64,000 nucleotides of DNA, from assembly GCF_017591435.1 (NCBI RefSeq), contig NC_059285.1:26834769-26898768 (forward strand), read 5' to 3'. The notes beneath the pieces are model-generated. The model searched no databases and was not told where the DNA came from. It saw nothing but the letters and a program-made list of their open reading frames with translations. The stretch comes from Portunus trituberculatus. Taxonomy: Eukaryota; Arthropoda; Malacostraca; Decapoda; Portunidae. Shown here in pieces: positions 55,183-64,000 of this stretch. Within the stretch, counting starts at the first letter, position 1. Each line of letters opens with the position of its first letter. A program made the translations under genes and the position numbers.

Positions 55183-56408
55183 AACCTCTCGGGACACAAG
55201 TCCTCTGCTCATCACTCATCATTCGTCGACGTGTTATCATTGTACCACACGGGCTGGGATTTTCATTGAAGGAAAACTCTCTTCCAAGTCAATTTTACAT
55301 ATATTTCAAATAAAGTAAAGTACATTCGAACAAAAAACGATGAAAGTGACGCGGCACTCTTAACCAACAACAGAGAAACACACTCTCCTCACTTGAATAC
55401 ACGACTTAACTCCACATAATGACACCCTCGATTATATTAACACGAAATTCCACTGCCCTGATCACATTACCCACCTGATCAGAGACCCTCGCTCACCGTG
55501 ACGCGTCCACACCCCACATATGTCCGAGTAGAGAGTGCCACTCACTCCCTTCATCCGAGATCGCGTCCTTTCCTGCCCCCACTCAAATCTACTGCCCGCG
55601 TGCCAATTCACGCAATGTTAAATACGCTGCCTTCCTTACTCTATTCCTCCTTATACATGTTGTAGTACACTTCATGCTAACACTAATATTTCTACCATGC
55701 ACAACATTCCAAAATCCCTACTCATAAAGTTCCTCCGCTCGTATTAATTATGCGTTTGGTACGGCAGTTTTCCTCCTTAGGCCTACAGAGCCACCCACGC
55801 AAACCCGATCCACCTTGGCTCTCCTTAATATACCATACTTATCGTTACATCATCCACAATACCTTCCTCAACCCTCTGTACTACAAGACAACAGGCATTG
55901 AGGAGGACGCCATTACAATATTGTTCCATCTCTTGTTCCAGGATTCAGTACTACTAACGCCAAAGAAGTGAGGCAAGTTTTTGGAGTGAGCGTGCATGAC
56001 ATACAACGGACACCAGATTGCTACTACTGCCGGTGTTGCCAAAGGAACAAGAGGAGGAAAAAAAGGAAGAGGGAGAAGAAAAGGATGATTCTTGGAGACG
56101 TACCAATGAAGTTCTGAAGGTTGGCCACAGATCTTCATCACTGGTGTAGTGTATTTCATTGACCATTTGTAGATTGGGTTGATAAATTTGTAGAATTTGT
56201 AGACAGTTGTAGATATGTAGCGGGTATGGTTTTTTTGCAATGCCTTATCTACACCAGCAGAAAACGGTAATATTTAGAAGTTATGCATAGCATTGTAATA
56301 GGAGTGTACGGTGTACATATGTATATAGTATTTAAGAAAGGAGAGTGTAGACTAAGAGAGGAAGGTAACCTCTTGGGTCACGATTCCTCTGCTCATCACT
56401 CATCATTC
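55183..56408. other. Unidentified 1.2-kb segment bounded by 42-bp direct repeats
   Basis: 55183-55224 and 56367-56408 agree at about 38 of 42 positions (shared core TCCTCTGCTCATCACTCATC). The DNA between has no ORF with recognised similarity. It may be an insertion with a long target duplication or part of a larger repeat. Confidence 0.45.
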
Positions 56409-56732
56409 CTGTTGTGAAGCACAAAGGTATTGTTACGTGTTTCCCGAGATGATGTTTTGTGAGTCTTTCAATGCAATACTTAATTTAAGTGTCTGGCCAG
56501 TGTCTTGTAACGTGGTGCAGTTTTTGTTACTTGTATTTATTTTTCATACCTACTGATATGACGATATCTTGTGAATGATACTCCTATATATTTCTAATGG
56601 CAACACAATATCTCTTGATATAATAAAATGCATAATGTATCGACTTGTTTTCCTATCAGTTGAAAGAGATGCAAAACAATATCTGGTTTGCAAGTGAAGC
56701 GAAATTAGTCAACAATTTGTTGCATGGCGCCA
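56409..56732. other. Non-coding AT-rich DNA
   Basis: No gene or known repeat recognised. Confidence 0.5.
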
Positions 56733-57033
56733 CAGCGTCTGAGGTGATATGATGCCACAATATAGTTGCATGGAAATACTAGTAGTAATGTGTAAACTGA
56801 CACACTCCCGTTCATGATGGCGAAGGTGGGCAGGTGTGGGTGTTGGCGGTGCTGGAGAAGATATTTACATGCTTGTGTGTAGATAGATAGATAGATAACT
56901 TGGTAATTTGATAGGTTCATTCATAGGGAAATGAACAACATTTCGATGGTGTATACACTGCTACAACAATAAACTTATCAATCAATCAATCAAACATCAA
57001 TCGGATTTAAAAGGCGAGTGATTAGAGGGTGGC
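56733..57033. repeat. Dispersed repeat R, copy 2
   Basis: Second full copy of repeat R with the same landmarks as 48937-49240, differing by scattered substitutions and a longer ATCA repeat. Confidence 0.8.
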
Positions 57034-57080
57034 GATCGAGACGAGACAGGTTTGATGTTCCCTAAACGAGACAGGTTTGC

Positions 57081-57581
57081 TTTGCACTCATATCTACGGT
57101 CAGGAACAAACTGAATGACACTGTTGCATCACTCAACGATGATACACCACGCGGATAGGCAAAAATGGGTACAATACCCTGTTGCACGGTAACGCATTAT
57201 AAGGTGATACGCAACGATGAAACGATGCGTGGAAATTCAGTAAGTGTGTACACACCTTTAGAAAGTGTTGGTGGTGATGATGTCAGTGTGCTGTGTATTG
57301 GTGGTGGTGGTGGTGATTGTTGGTGATGGTGTGTTTGCTTGTTTTGCATCGTGAATATTGATTGATTGAGTGGCTGAAAGATTGACGGATTGATGGATAG
57401 ATTGCCTGTCTAACTAATAGATTCACTGACTGACTGACATTTGGACTGACTTTCTGACTGACTGACTGACTGACTGATTAAATGAATAAAATACTAACTA
57501 AATGACTGACTATCTGGCTGACTGACTATTTGGCTAACTGACTGAATGGGCAGATGCGGGAACTGGCAGTGGTTGTGGTGG
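57081..57581. repeat. 500-bp near-identical duplication, copy 2 (ends at gap)
   Basis: Same sequence as 50733-51232. It includes the right half of the MITE (right terminus near 57258) and stops exactly where the 500-N gap starts. Confidence 0.95.
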
Positions 57582-58081
57582 NNNNNNNNNNNNNNNNNNN
57601 NNNNNNNNNNNNNNNNNNNNNNNNNNNNNNNNNNNNNNNNNNNNNNNNNNNNNNNNNNNNNNNNNNNNNNNNNNNNNNNNNNNNNNNNNNNNNNNNNNNN
57701 NNNNNNNNNNNNNNNNNNNNNNNNNNNNNNNNNNNNNNNNNNNNNNNNNNNNNNNNNNNNNNNNNNNNNNNNNNNNNNNNNNNNNNNNNNNNNNNNNNNN
57801 NNNNNNNNNNNNNNNNNNNNNNNNNNNNNNNNNNNNNNNNNNNNNNNNNNNNNNNNNNNNNNNNNNNNNNNNNNNNNNNNNNNNNNNNNNNNNNNNNNNN
57901 NNNNNNNNNNNNNNNNNNNNNNNNNNNNNNNNNNNNNNNNNNNNNNNNNNNNNNNNNNNNNNNNNNNNNNNNNNNNNNNNNNNNNNNNNNNNNNNNNNNN
58001 NNNNNNNNNNNNNNNNNNNNNNNNNNNNNNNNNNNNNNNNNNNNNNNNNNNNNNNNNNNNNNNNNNNNNNNNNNNNNNNNN
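57582..58081. other. Assembly gap of exactly 500 N
   Basis: Scaffold placeholder. The left edge is a TGG repeat within a duplicated segment. The right edge is inside the gag-like ORF of a third LTR element. Confidence 0.98.
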
Positions 58082-58210
58082 CCCTCTAAACTTAGCGTCA
58101 TTTCGTAGGGCTAACTCCTGAATTTCTAACTCTTTCTCCTGCCTTTTAAGTTGTAACTGAAATTCTCTCTCTTCCTTTTCTACCTGTAGTTGCATTTGTT
58201 TTTCATGCAT
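58082..58210 (-). pseudogene. Gypsy3: N-terminal Gag fragment
   Basis: From ATG at 58210 on the minus strand: MHEKQMQLQVEKEEREFQLQ, then KRQEKELEIQELALRND. A charged coiled coil of this kind begins Gag in many gypsy-like elements, including Gypsy1 here. It is cut off by the gap. The call rests mainly on the primer-site-like sequence just upstream. Confidence 0.5.
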
Positions 58211-58250
58211 CCGATATTCTAGTCTGGATCCGAAGATTGCAGGTTCGGAT

Positions 58251-58266
58251 CCTGTCACGGTTGCCA
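58251..58266 (-). promoter_or_regulatory. Gypsy3 primer-binding site candidate
   Basis: Element-strand TGGCAACCGTGACAGG begins 2-3 nt after a CA-ending LTR edge (58269). TGG start and 16-18 nt length fit a tRNA 3'-end complement; the tRNA was not identified. Confidence 0.45.
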
Positions 58267-58268
58267 AT

Positions 58269-58940
58269 TGTTACGTTCACCGGTTAAACGGGTAAGATTG
58301 GCATCGGGGAGCCGGTGAACAATAACAATAAAAAAAAAACACTGCAGGTTCAACTGGTGAGGAAATGCAAAGGGGGCACTTAAAAAGCTATTTTATTAAC
58401 CCAATAATGTAACTGACCTACACATAGATATAACATGAAACATGAAACTGACATACACATGGATATAACATGAAACATATGAAACTGACATACACATATA
58501 CATATAACACAGAAATAAATACAACAATAAAGAACCCAACTTAATACCTAACAATAATACTAATCCTATATGGAGGCAATGTGGAAAAAACAGACGAGGG
58601 GAAGTAATACTTATGCGGTGTCGCAGTGGTGAATGAAGTGCTGGGTGAGGTGGATCCCACGGTAGTCCAAGAGGCGTAGTGTTCACTGGTTGAGGCCTGG
58701 ACCTCCACTGACTTCCAGAAAGCCAAGAGATGGCTTAACACTTCCGGTTGGGTCGAATGGGACCGCGTGAATCCAACTTCGGGACAGTAGCAAGCTTCAT
58801 GAGACGGTGACGTGGAGGGTTCATGAGACGGTGCCGTGGAAGGTTCATGAGACGGTGACGTGGAAGGGGAAGTGGAGAGGTGGCGAACGAGGTAGCAAGC
58901 GGAGGAGGTGATGGTAGTGGAGTATGTTACGATCCCAACA
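58269..58940 (-). repeat. Gypsy3 LTR candidate
   Basis: The plus-strand edge TGTTACGTTCACC next to the primer site gives a CA terminus on the element strand. The outer edge is unclear, perhaps CCCAACA at 58940 just before LINE G2. It contains three copies of a 24-25-bp unit TTCATGAGACGGTGACGTGG (58796-58866) and repeats of CATGAAAC-ATACACATGGAT (58430-58510). There is no second LTR for comparison. Confidence 0.4.
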
Positions 58941-60870
58941 CTTGGATAACACTTATTAACTCAGCCTGTTCTGTGCAATACATGATAGAGAAGTTGCCCA
59001 TCGGGTACTTGAGCCTTCCATCTCCTGAATTTCACGCACTTTATATCTCTGCCCGGAATCATGCCAAGTCTTTTCTTCAACTTGTCAAAATCTTTCAAAC
59101 TCAAACTCCATCGAGACTTCTGGAATCTAGCCAAAAACATCTCCAATAACTTCACTTCTTCATCTTTCCCTCCTTTATTTCATCCTGATGGCACCACTGC
59201 CATCTCTTCTGTCTCTAAAGCTGAACTCTTCTCTCAAACCTTTGTTAACAACTCCTCCTTGGAAGATTCTGGGCTTGTCCCTCCCTCTCCTCGTCCCTCT
59301 GACTATTTCATATCTACAATTAAAATTTCTTCGTAATGATGTTTCCCATGCCCTTGCTGGCCTAAACCCTCAGAAGGCTTATGGTCCTGATGGGGTCCCT
59401 CCTATTGTTCTCAAAAACTGTGCTTCCGTGCTTGCACCTTGCCTGGCCAAACTTTTTCAATTTTGTCTATCGACTTCTACTTTTCCTTCTTGCTAGAAGT
59501 TTACCTACATTCAACCTGTTCCTAGAAAGGATGACCATTCTAATCCATCAAATTACGGTTCTATAGCTTTAATATCTTGTTTGTCTAAAGTTTTTCAATC
59601 TATTCTCAATAGGAAGATTCTTAAACATCTGTCACTTCACAATCTTCTGTCTGATAACCAGTATGGCTTCCGTCAAGGTCGCTCTAGTGGTGATATTCTG
59701 GCTTTCCTTACTGAGTCTTGGTCATCCTTTTTTTGAGATTTCGGTGAAAGTTTTGCTGTAGCGTTAGACATATCAAAAGCTTTTGATAGAGTCTGGCATA
59801 AAGCTTTGATTTTAAAACTGCCCTCTTACGGCTTCTATCCTTTTCTCTGCGACTTTATCTCAAGTTTCCTTTCCGACCGTTTTATTGCTGCTGTGGTAGA
59901 CGGCCACTGTTCTCCTAAATATACTAATAGCGGAGTTCCTCATGGTTCTGTCCTGTCACCCACTCACTTTCTATTATTCCTTAATGACCTTCTTAACCAA
60001 ACCTCTTGCCCTATCCACTCCTACGCTGATGATACCCCCCTACATCTTTCCACGTCCTTTCAGAGACGACCAACCCTTCAGGAAGTCAACACATCACGCA
60101 GGGACGCCACAGAACGCCTGACTTCCGATCTTTCTAGGATTTCCGATTGGGGCAAAGAATATCTAGTAGTTTTCAGTGCCTCAAAAACTCAATTCCTCCA
60201 TCTATCAACTCGACACAACCTTCCAGACAACTATCCCCTCTTCTTCAATGACATTCAACTGCCTTCCTCTTCCACACTGAATATCCACGGTCTGTCCTTT
60301 ACTCATAATCTTAACTGGAAACTTCACATCTCATCTCTTGCTAAAACAGCTTCTATGAAGTTAGGCGTTCTGAGGCGTCTCTGCTAGTTTCCTCGCCCCT
60401 CCGACTGCTTACTCTGTATAAGGGCCTTATTCACCCCTGTATGGAGTACTCTTCACATGATAGGATGGAATCAAAAGCTTTTCGTCTCATCAACTCCCCT
60501 CCTCTAACTAACTGTCTTCAGCCTCTTTCTCACCGCCGAAATGTTGCATCTGTTTCTATCTTTTATCGCTACTTTCATGTTAACTGTTCTACTGATCTTG
60601 CTAACTGCATGCCTGCCCTCCTCCTGCGGCCTCGCTGCACAAGGCTTTCATCTTCCTCTCATCCTTATTCTGTCCAACTCCCTAACGCAAGGGTTAACCA
60701 GTACCTTCAATCATTGATATCTTTCACTGGTAAACTCTGGAACTCCCTCCTTGCATCTGTATTTTCAACTTCCTACGACTTGTCTTCTTTTAAGAGGGAG
60801 GTATCAGGCGTTTGCTCCCTAATTTTGGTTGACGCTCTTCCTCTGTAGAGAACAGTACTCAAGTGGTCTT
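58941..60870 (+). pseudogene. G2 reverse transcriptase (broken)
   Basis: Pieces in order: YLSLPSPEFHALYISARNHA, SNNFTSSSFPPLFHPDG, LNPQKAYGPDGVPPIVLKN, LISCLSKVFQSILNRK, LHNLLSDNQYGFRQGRSSGD, ALDISKAFDRVWHKA (motif A Asp), NSGVPHGSVLSPTHFLLFLN, SYADDTPLHLS (YADD active site, about 60022-60050), KEYLVVFSASKTQFLHL and LNWKLHISSLAKTASMKLG. A 193-residue stretch (59806-60387) is open. There is an in-frame TGA near 59737 and frameshifts near 59330, 59500, 60390 and 60530. Catalytic residues survive. It makes DNA from element RNA. Confidence 0.8.
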
Positions 60871-60965
60871 TTTTTTTTTATCTTTTCTTTTTCTTTTTTT
60901 TTCGTTTTTGCCCTTGGTTTGCCCTCTTCCCTACATAAAAAATAAAAATAAATGAATAAAATGAA
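58941..60965 (+). mobile_element. LINE G2: most complete family G copy
   Basis: About 2.0 kb on the plus strand. It starts inside ORF2 (TWITLINSACS-like text, homologous to the region before RT) and ends in an A-rich tail (AAAAATAAAAATAAATGAAT). It is truncated 5' at the Gypsy3 LTR candidate. It is in opposite orientation to G1. Confidence 0.8.
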
Positions 60966-61279
60966 ATTGCTTGCGCCACTAATGGGTGGAAGCTGAACAG
61001 CGCTTCCCACATATACATTTCAAGGATGCCTACAGGCGCTATAGGCCGTAACATGAAAAAAATAATTCCTTTACTCATTCATACTTTCTCTGGTAAACTC
61101 TGAAACTCCCTGCCTGCTTCTATATTTTCATTTTCCTACGATTTGACTGCTTTTAAGAGGCAGGTTTTAAGACATTTGTCCCAGACTGCTAACTCTACTA
61201 ACCTTTTAGGGCACTGGCATTCAAGTGGGATTGTTCTGTTATATTTCTTTGTTGATCTTGGCCAGCTTCTCCTTTTCCA

Positions 61280-61280
<1 letters not shown>
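60966..61280 (+). mobile_element. LINE G4: 3'-end fragment related to family G
   Basis: Plus strand. TCTCTGGTAAACTCTGAAACTCCCTGCCTGC, shortened here to its shared core CTGGTAAACTCTG, plus TCCTACGATTTGACTGCTTT and TTTTAAGAGGCAGGTTTTAA, match the G2 C-terminus (about 60725-60810). 60966-61075 is a spacer with its own short A run. It ends at a TA tract. Confidence 0.65.

Positions 61281-61366
<86 letters not shown>
61281..61366. repeat. (TA)n microsatellite
   Basis: About 43 TA units directly after LINE G4. Confidence 0.98.
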
Positions 61367-61367
<1 letters not shown>

Positions 61368-61444
61368 CCAAATTCAGTTAATTGGGTAAGATGGAAATGG
61401 GCTGAATTTTAGACAAGAAGATTAGGAGAGTGGAGAGGGTGAGG

Positions 61445-62121
61445 CAGAGGTTCTCAACCTAAGGTACTCGTACCACCCAGGGGGTACGTGAGAGGAGTTT
61501 TATGGTTACGTGGCAGGTTTCTCAAAATACTTCAGTTATGAATAACTGCAAACCTGTTTATAGTATCAAAAGTGGCCTACATGAGCTGGTATAGATATAT
61601 TCTCCACTAGAACCAGGATACGTTAACAACGTTAACAAGGAAATTCTTGGAGTTATGTCACTTAAGAGAAAGTTCTGTTGGATTACAGTTGCCACACGAG
61701 CTTGCAAACCTATAATATTTAGTTCCGATTTATTACTTTTTATGTGCTATTCACACACACAGTGACTTACCTTGTTACTTCGTACTAGTAACAAATTGCA
61801 ACTAGCTGCAAGCAGCACTAGTTCACTCACAATGATCGAAAACTGTCTGATCTTCCGTTTTGGTAAATGTATTACATACTAGTCACAATGTTTCTCTGTG
61901 AAGTACTAGTTCCTATCGATATTACCTCATAGTGACATACTTATATTAGTTGAAAATTTTGTCTGCTCCACATACACAACACAATTTAAACTTAATAAAC
62001 TAAGTCAATAAACCATGCATTTATTTTTACCTTTCCTGACGCTGCATTGTGGGTAATGGGTACGTGACCAATACTAAAAACTTCAAGGGGTACATACGAT
62101 TAAAAAGGTTGAGAACCCCTG
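61445..62121. mobile_element. hAT-like non-autonomous element (MITE)
   Basis: 677 bp with 16-bp inverted ends: CAGAGGTTCTCAACCT at the left and CAGGGGTTCTCAACCT at the right (one mismatch). CAGNGGTTCTCAACC is a well-known hAT terminus. Subterminal GGGGGTACGTG / GGGTACGTG words also recur. Flanking 8-mers GGGTGAGG and GGGTAGGG agree at 6 of 8, consistent with an aged hAT target duplication. No transposase ORF. Confidence 0.75.
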
Positions 62122-62277
62122 GGGTAGGGGGAGGGAGGGAACGACCTAAAGGAAAAATCTCTCTCAGTTGTGTCGGAACTGTCAGTGTGTGAACAGCTCT
62201 GCAACGAGGCTTCCACGTCCGCCCACTACCTCATCCTCAACACAAAGCAGTATTTGTCTTTATTATATTATCGTAAG

Positions 62278-62305
62278 ATCATTATTATTATTATCATTTT
62301 TATTA

Positions 62306-62390
<85 letters not shown>

Positions 62391-62517
62391 TATTATTATT
62401 ATCATCATTATTGTTATTATTATCATTATTATTATTATCATTATTATCATCATTGTTATTATTATTATTATTATTAGTATCATTATTATTTATCATAATC
62501 ATCACCATCATTATTAA
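62278..62517. repeat. (ATT)n-rich trinucleotide tract
   Basis: About 240 bp of ATT with ATC and ATG/ACT variants. It reads as poly-Leu, poly-Ile or poly-Asn in different frames, none of which is a gene. Confidence 0.97.
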
Positions 62518-62599
62518 TAATCAATGTTATTATTTTCTTATACAATTTATGAAAACCCATTCTAGTGAATGGAGCAAAAAGTGTGATGAAATTATATGT

Positions 62600-62874
62600 G
62601 TGATGGATAAGGCCGATGAATCAAGTATATTGTATGTGTGGGTAATGTAAACATAGGGGTCGTGTAAGTCAGGTTTGTGTTGAAAACCTGTGTTGGGTAT
62701 AGTGGATGCCTTGCGTGTATCGTGAATGTTGGTTACTATAGTTGTGTTGGGTGTCGTAGTAATATAAGTGTTATGGATACTACTCGTGTCTTGAATATAG
62801 CAAGTGTTTGATGGATAACGCAGGTGTGTATCACAGCTGATTTTGTTGGGTACCGCATGGCTTTTGGATAACAG

Positions 62875-62962
<88 letters not shown>

Positions 62963-62993
62963 AAAAAAAAAAAAAAAATAAATAAATAAATAA

Positions 62994-63088
<95 letters not shown>

Positions 63089-63336
63089 GTCTGTGTCTAG
63101 TGCGAGATAACACCCTTCAGTGTGATATCGCAGGTGTGGTTTTAAAATAGCGTGTGTGTGTGTGTGTGTTTGTGTGGTGAGTAGTGCAGGTGTGTGATGG
63201 ATATCATAAGCATGTGTTAGAAAATCCATGTATGCGTCTATCAGATATTGCACGTGTTTATTAGATATCGCATGTGTATCTGCTGGATATCCCAAAGGCG
63301 TCTCTTGGATGTCGCAAGTGTCTTCCATATCACAGG

Positions 63337-63340
<4 letters not shown>
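62600..63340. repeat. Degenerate minisatellite of about 22 bp
   Basis: Clear units around GATATCGCA-GTGT at 63123, 63197, 63241, 63262, 63284, 63305 and 63327 (spacing 21-22 bp over the last five), and weaker ones at 62760-62870. It is interrupted by the compound microsatellite at 62876-63086. Minus-strand ORFs over it are artefacts of the repeat. Confidence 0.6.
62876..63086. repeat. Compound (TG)n-A(n)-(AAAT)n-(TA)n microsatellite
   Basis: About 42 TG units, about 20 A, several AAAT units, then about 43 TA units. The order suggests stepwise growth from one repeat into the next. Confidence 0.97.
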
Positions 63341-63368
<28 letters not shown>

Positions 63369-63585
63369 CGCTCGCGCGTTGCAGCAGTGTTGGATACGTG
63401 CATCGTCTGGTATGTAGCACCTGCTTCCTTATAGGCGGGCGTTTTCTCAAAGTGAAAAGGGGACATTGACTACCTCTATAAGTATGGCAGTATGGAGAAT
63501 CAAAACTAGTACAGGTGTTTCAGTGATCATCAGGTTGCTCCAATATTTAACCTACATTCATTTGCTATATACATAAATGACACTG

Positions 63586-63616
<31 letters not shown>
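63341..63616. repeat. Short (TG)n and (CA)n tracts
   Basis: TG at about 63341-63365 and CA at 63591-63616. The DNA between them shows no gene. Confidence 0.9.

Positions 63617-64000
<384 letters not shown>

Noticed and set aside
57494..58267. Long ORFs spanning the second N run
   Set aside because: Only the part right of the gap (58082-58210) has gag-like character; the rest is N.
62168..62650. 160-residue Leu-rich ORF that looks like a membrane protein
   Set aside because: It is the translation of an imperfect ATT tract; other frames give poly-Ile and poly-Asn equally well.
63228..63434. Small Cys/Val-rich plus-strand ORF near the window end
   Set aside because: Produced by the TG tract and the 22-bp minisatellite.

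Overview
This window looks like repeat-dense nuclear DNA from an arthropod, most likely a malacostracan (decapod-type) crustacean. That is inferred from the mix of CR1/Jockey-like LINEs, Ty3/gypsy elements, Tigger-like and MITE-like DNA transposons, a tRNA-derived SINE, very long TG/TC/TA microsatellites, and exons that look spliced. There is no bacterial operon, no CRISPR array and no intact long host gene. Nearly all recognisable coding sequence belongs to transposable elements. Two 500-N runs (42866-43365, 57582-58081) are scaffold gaps.

Layout. 1-768: 3' end of a Tigger/pogo-like DNA transposon. 885-11510: three minus-strand LINEs (A1, B1, D) joined head to tail, with TG repeats at the joints. 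11660-12265: a 296-bp tandem duplication. 12862-13027: a plus-strand, cysteine-rich putative host exon. 13028-35976: eleven more minus-strand LINE copies, again head to tail (E, F, G1, A2, A3, A4, H, C1, C2, C3, B2). 35977-42000: a minus-strand Ty3/gypsy element (Gypsy1) whose integrase lies upstream of reverse transcriptase and whose Gag carries a SCAN-like region, as in Gmr1-like elements; a SINE with perfect target-site duplications sits in its leader. 41997-42568: LINE J. 43408-48823: LINE K split by a young, complete gypsy element (Gypsy2, 44313-48676) with 295-bp LTRs. 48937-58081: short dispersed repeats, a PIF/Harbinger-like MITE, a second putative host exon (53916), a very long TC tract, and a near-identical 500-bp duplication ending at the second gap. 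58082-64000: the start of a third LTR element, plus-strand LINE G copies, a hAT-like MITE, and degenerate minisatellite and microsatellite DNA.

How the parts relate. The A, B, C and D LINEs share one plan: ORF1 (coiled coil plus RRM-like domain, seen in A, B and C), ORF2 (APE-type endonuclease plus RT), and a 3' end made of one or two copies of a 14-bp unit, often followed by (CA)n on the element strand. In family A the ORF1 stop and ORF2 start overlap as TAATG. The two putative host exons are on the plus strand; if they belong to one gene, most of the window is intron, and the LINEs there are mostly antisense to it.

Main candidates for something new: (i) a same-strand LINE chain consistent with insertion into TG tracts or into the tails of earlier copies; (ii) a Gmr1-like gypsy element in what appears to be a crustacean; (iii) a 14-nt perfect complement between the Gypsy2 LTR and the base just after it, suggesting Tf1-style self-priming. 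Many single-base frameshifts in Gypsy2 fall in homopolymers although its LTRs are almost identical, so several broken ORFs here may be sequencing errors.
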